From Holophagaceae bacterium UBA692 (lineage in GTDB: Bacteria; Acidobacteriota; Holophagae; Holophagales; Holophagaceae), in contig DBMS01000292.1 in NCBI GenBank assembly GCA_002297665.1, positions 12,370-19,195 on the forward strand: a DNA stretch of 6,826 bases, read 5' to 3'. The translations under genes were made by a program, and so were the position numbers. This document shows, piece by piece, positions 5,922-6,826 of this stretch. Within the stretch, counting starts at the first letter, position 1. Every line of letters starts with the position of its first letter. The notes under the pieces are model-generated. The model was not told where the DNA came from. It saw only the letters and a program-made list of their open reading frames with translations, and made no database searches.

Positions 5922-6404
5922 TCATCCTTCCTGGGTCGCCTCCACCGCCACGGTGCCCACGGCCCGCGCCAGGTCCTCAGGGGCCAGGCCCACCAGGAAG
6001 CCCCGGCTTCCGCCGTTGAGGTAGATCCGCTCCAGGGCGAGGATGCCCCGCTCCACGTAGACGGGCATCGCCTTGCGGGTGCCCAGGGGGCTGGTGCCGC
6101 CCACCAGGTACCCGGAGTGCCGGTTGGCCACCTCGGGCTTGCAGATGTGCACGGTCTTGCAGCCGATTTGCCGGGCCAGGGCCTTGGTGCTCACTTCCCG
6201 GTCCCCGTGCATGAGCACGATCAGCGGGCGGGCGGCCTCGTCCTCCATGACCAGCGTCTTCACCACCGCATGTTCGTCCACGCCCAGGGACTGGGCGGCC
6301 ACCTGCGTGCCGCCGTGGTCCTGGTAGGTGTACAAATGCTCCGTATAAGGGATCTTGAGTTCCCTTAGCAGACGAGTGGCCGGGGTGGAAGGTGCCTTGG
6401 ACAT
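5922..6404 (-). CDS. ybaK: YbaK/EbsC-type Cys-tRNA(Pro) deacylase
   Basis: Trans-editing enzyme of the YbaK/ProX family that hydrolyses Cys-tRNA(Pro) made in error by prolyl-tRNA synthetase, acting in the cytoplasm. The 160-residue length is typical of single-domain YbaK. Conserved features are VVKTL, with K49 equivalent to the essential lysine of characterised YbaK, and the GYLVGGTSPLG block at 98-108, followed by IYLNGGSRGF. The ATG at 6404 gives the family N terminus. A GTG at 6422 would add six residues without a better ribosome-binding site, so the start is slightly uncertain. The gene ends 25 bases before a strong terminator and is transcribed divergently from the riboswitch-aspartate kinase unit, with about 51 bp between its start and the aptamer. 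It appears monocistronic. Confidence 0.95.
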   Translation of the reverse strand: MSKAPSTPATRLLRELKIPYTEHLYTYQDHGGTQVAAQSLGVDEHAVVKTLVMEDEAARPLIVLMHGDREVSTKALARQIGCKTVHICKPEVANRHSGYLVGGTSPLGTRKAMPVYVERGILALERIYLNGGSRGFLVGLAPEDLARAVGTVAVEATQEG

Positions 6405-6455
6405 GCCCCAAGTATGTTGCACTCCGGGTGGGAATGTGCCACGGTTGAAAAACCG

Positions 6456-6625
6456 ATGGAGGAGCGATCCCCATCAGTAGGCCGAGGGAGGGTTGATGGA
6501 CCCGTTGATCTCTGCTGAAAGGGGAGGATCGCCGAAGGGGTTGCGGATCATCGACGCACTCCCTGGACGTCAGGGCTAATACCCGGCGGCTGTCGCGGCG
6601 CCAATTCGCCGCGGAGTGCCTTAGG
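6456..6625 (+). promoter_or_regulatory. Lysine riboswitch (L box) aptamer
   Basis: The conserved landmarks appear in order: GGAGGAGCGATCC, ATCAGTAGGC, GCTGAAAGGGGAGGATCGCC followed by GAAG, GGCTGTC, and GGAGTGCC. P2 pairs 6464-6470 (GCGATCC) with 6526-6532 (GGATCGC). P3 pairs 6537-6545 with 6555-6563, with one T/C mismatch and one G-U. P4 pairs GGG 6573-6575 with CCC 6582-6584. P5 pairs GCGGCG 6595-6600 with CGCCGC 6607-6612. Loop L2 (6493-6499) pairs with L3 (6548-6554), the kissing interaction known for this class. P1 (CCGATGG 6453-6459 with CCTTAGG 6619-6625) has two mismatches. The RNA binds lysine and normally represses downstream lysine-pathway genes, which fits the aspartate kinase gene that follows. 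The outer boundaries are approximate. Confidence 0.94.
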
Positions 6626-6742
6626 ACGACAAGCCGGTCCGCCAGGGGCCGGGGAGGGGTCAAGGGTCTTCATCCGTTTCCTGACGGAGGCCCTCGTGAC
6701 ACACCTGCCCAACCCGGTTCCCGCATCCTACGGGGGTGCGCG
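6626..6742 (+). promoter_or_regulatory. Expression platform of the lysine riboswitch, with SD-sequestering hairpin
   Basis: This leader between aptamer and kinase ATG can form CCGGTCC (6634-6640) with GGGCCGG (6646-6652), and TCCGT (6673-6677) with ACGGA (6684-6688). TTCCCG (6718-6723) can pair with CGGGGG (6731-6736), burying the kinase Shine-Dalgarno GGGGG. No hairpin is followed by a U tract, so translational (or Rho-dependent) control is inferred. No coding sequence is supported here. Confidence 0.6.
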
Positions 6743-6826
6743 ATGATCGTCATGAAGTTCGGCGGATCCTCCGTGGCCGACGCGCCCCGCATGCGCGAGG
6801 TGGCGGCCCTGGCCGCGGCGGCCCGG
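6743..6826 (+). CDS. Aspartate kinase, first 28 codons (cut by window edge)
   Basis: Catalyses ATP-dependent phosphorylation of aspartate, the first step to lysine, threonine, methionine and diaminopimelate. Only the N terminus is present: MIVMKFGGSSVADAPRM, with the KFGG(S/T)S nucleotide and substrate-binding motif at residues 5-10 that marks aspartokinases. The ATG at 6743 follows GGGGG at 6732-6736. The lysine riboswitch directly upstream independently supports a lysine-pathway kinase. Whether this is a stand-alone lysC-type enzyme or a fused aspartokinase-homoserine dehydrogenase cannot be told from 28 residues, so no symbol is given. Lysine is expected to repress the gene through the leader. 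Confidence 0.9.
   Translation, partial: MIVMKFGGSSVADAPRMREVAALAAAAR

Noticed and set aside
6397..6418. Candidate sigma-70 promoter for the riboswitch transcript (TTGGAC and TATGTT)
   Set aside because: The spacing is only 10 bp and the hexamers match poorly. A promoter must exist nearby, but I cannot point to it.
6427..6442. Possible sigma-54 promoter for ybaK on the minus strand (TGGCAC)
   Set aside because: TGGCAC matches the -24 element, but the -12 position lacks TTGC at the required spacing.

Overview
The window is about two-thirds or more G+C by eye, with strong G/C bias at third codon positions. It reads as chromosome of a Gram-negative anaerobe or facultative anaerobe: a lipid A-type acyltransferase sits beside an inner-membrane multiheme cytochrome of the kind used in dissimilatory metal reduction. 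Acidobacteriota of the Geothrix/Holophaga group is my best guess, with metal-reducing deltaproteobacteria (Desulfuromonadota) as the alternative. This is inference, since no rRNA or marker phylogeny is available. No mobile element, CRISPR array, tRNA or rRNA was found.

Left block (1-3957, minus strand). Four genes are read from right to left: a LpxL/HtrB-type acyltransferase, greA, clpX and the first 379 codons of lon, which runs off the left edge. Gaps of 41, 75 and 23 nt suggest one operon combining envelope lipid synthesis, transcript-cleavage rescue of RNA polymerase and ATP-dependent proteolysis. clpP is not beside clpX; greA takes that place. The clpX-lon gap is almost filled by an 8-bp hairpin over the lon ribosome-binding region.

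Divergent centre (3958-4152). This AT-richer spacer separates the left operon from the cytochrome gene. It holds a hairpin with a U7 tract just before the acyltransferase ATG, an interrupted dyad and a pair of near-direct repeats.

Cytochrome (4153-5847, plus strand). The 564-residue protein has a signal peptide, nine CXXCH heme c sites and a five-helix heme b membrane domain. This is the architecture of Geobacter CbcL, a quinol-oxidising inner-membrane cytochrome used with low-potential acceptors. A strong terminator lies between it and the convergent ybaK gene.

Right block (5868-6826). ybaK (Cys-tRNA(Pro) deacylase) is on the minus strand. A lysine riboswitch on the plus strand precedes the first 28 codons of an aspartate kinase gene. 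P2, P3, P5 and the L2-L3 kissing interaction can be paired by hand. The region before the kinase ATG has a hairpin that would hide the Shine-Dalgarno sequence and no U-tract terminator, so control of translation is the simplest reading.

No wholly unknown system is evident. The items most worth a second look are the riboswitch with its translational-type platform, the CbcL-like cytochrome with repeated diheme modules, the clpX-lon hairpin, and the hairpin-U7 element at the acyltransferase start.
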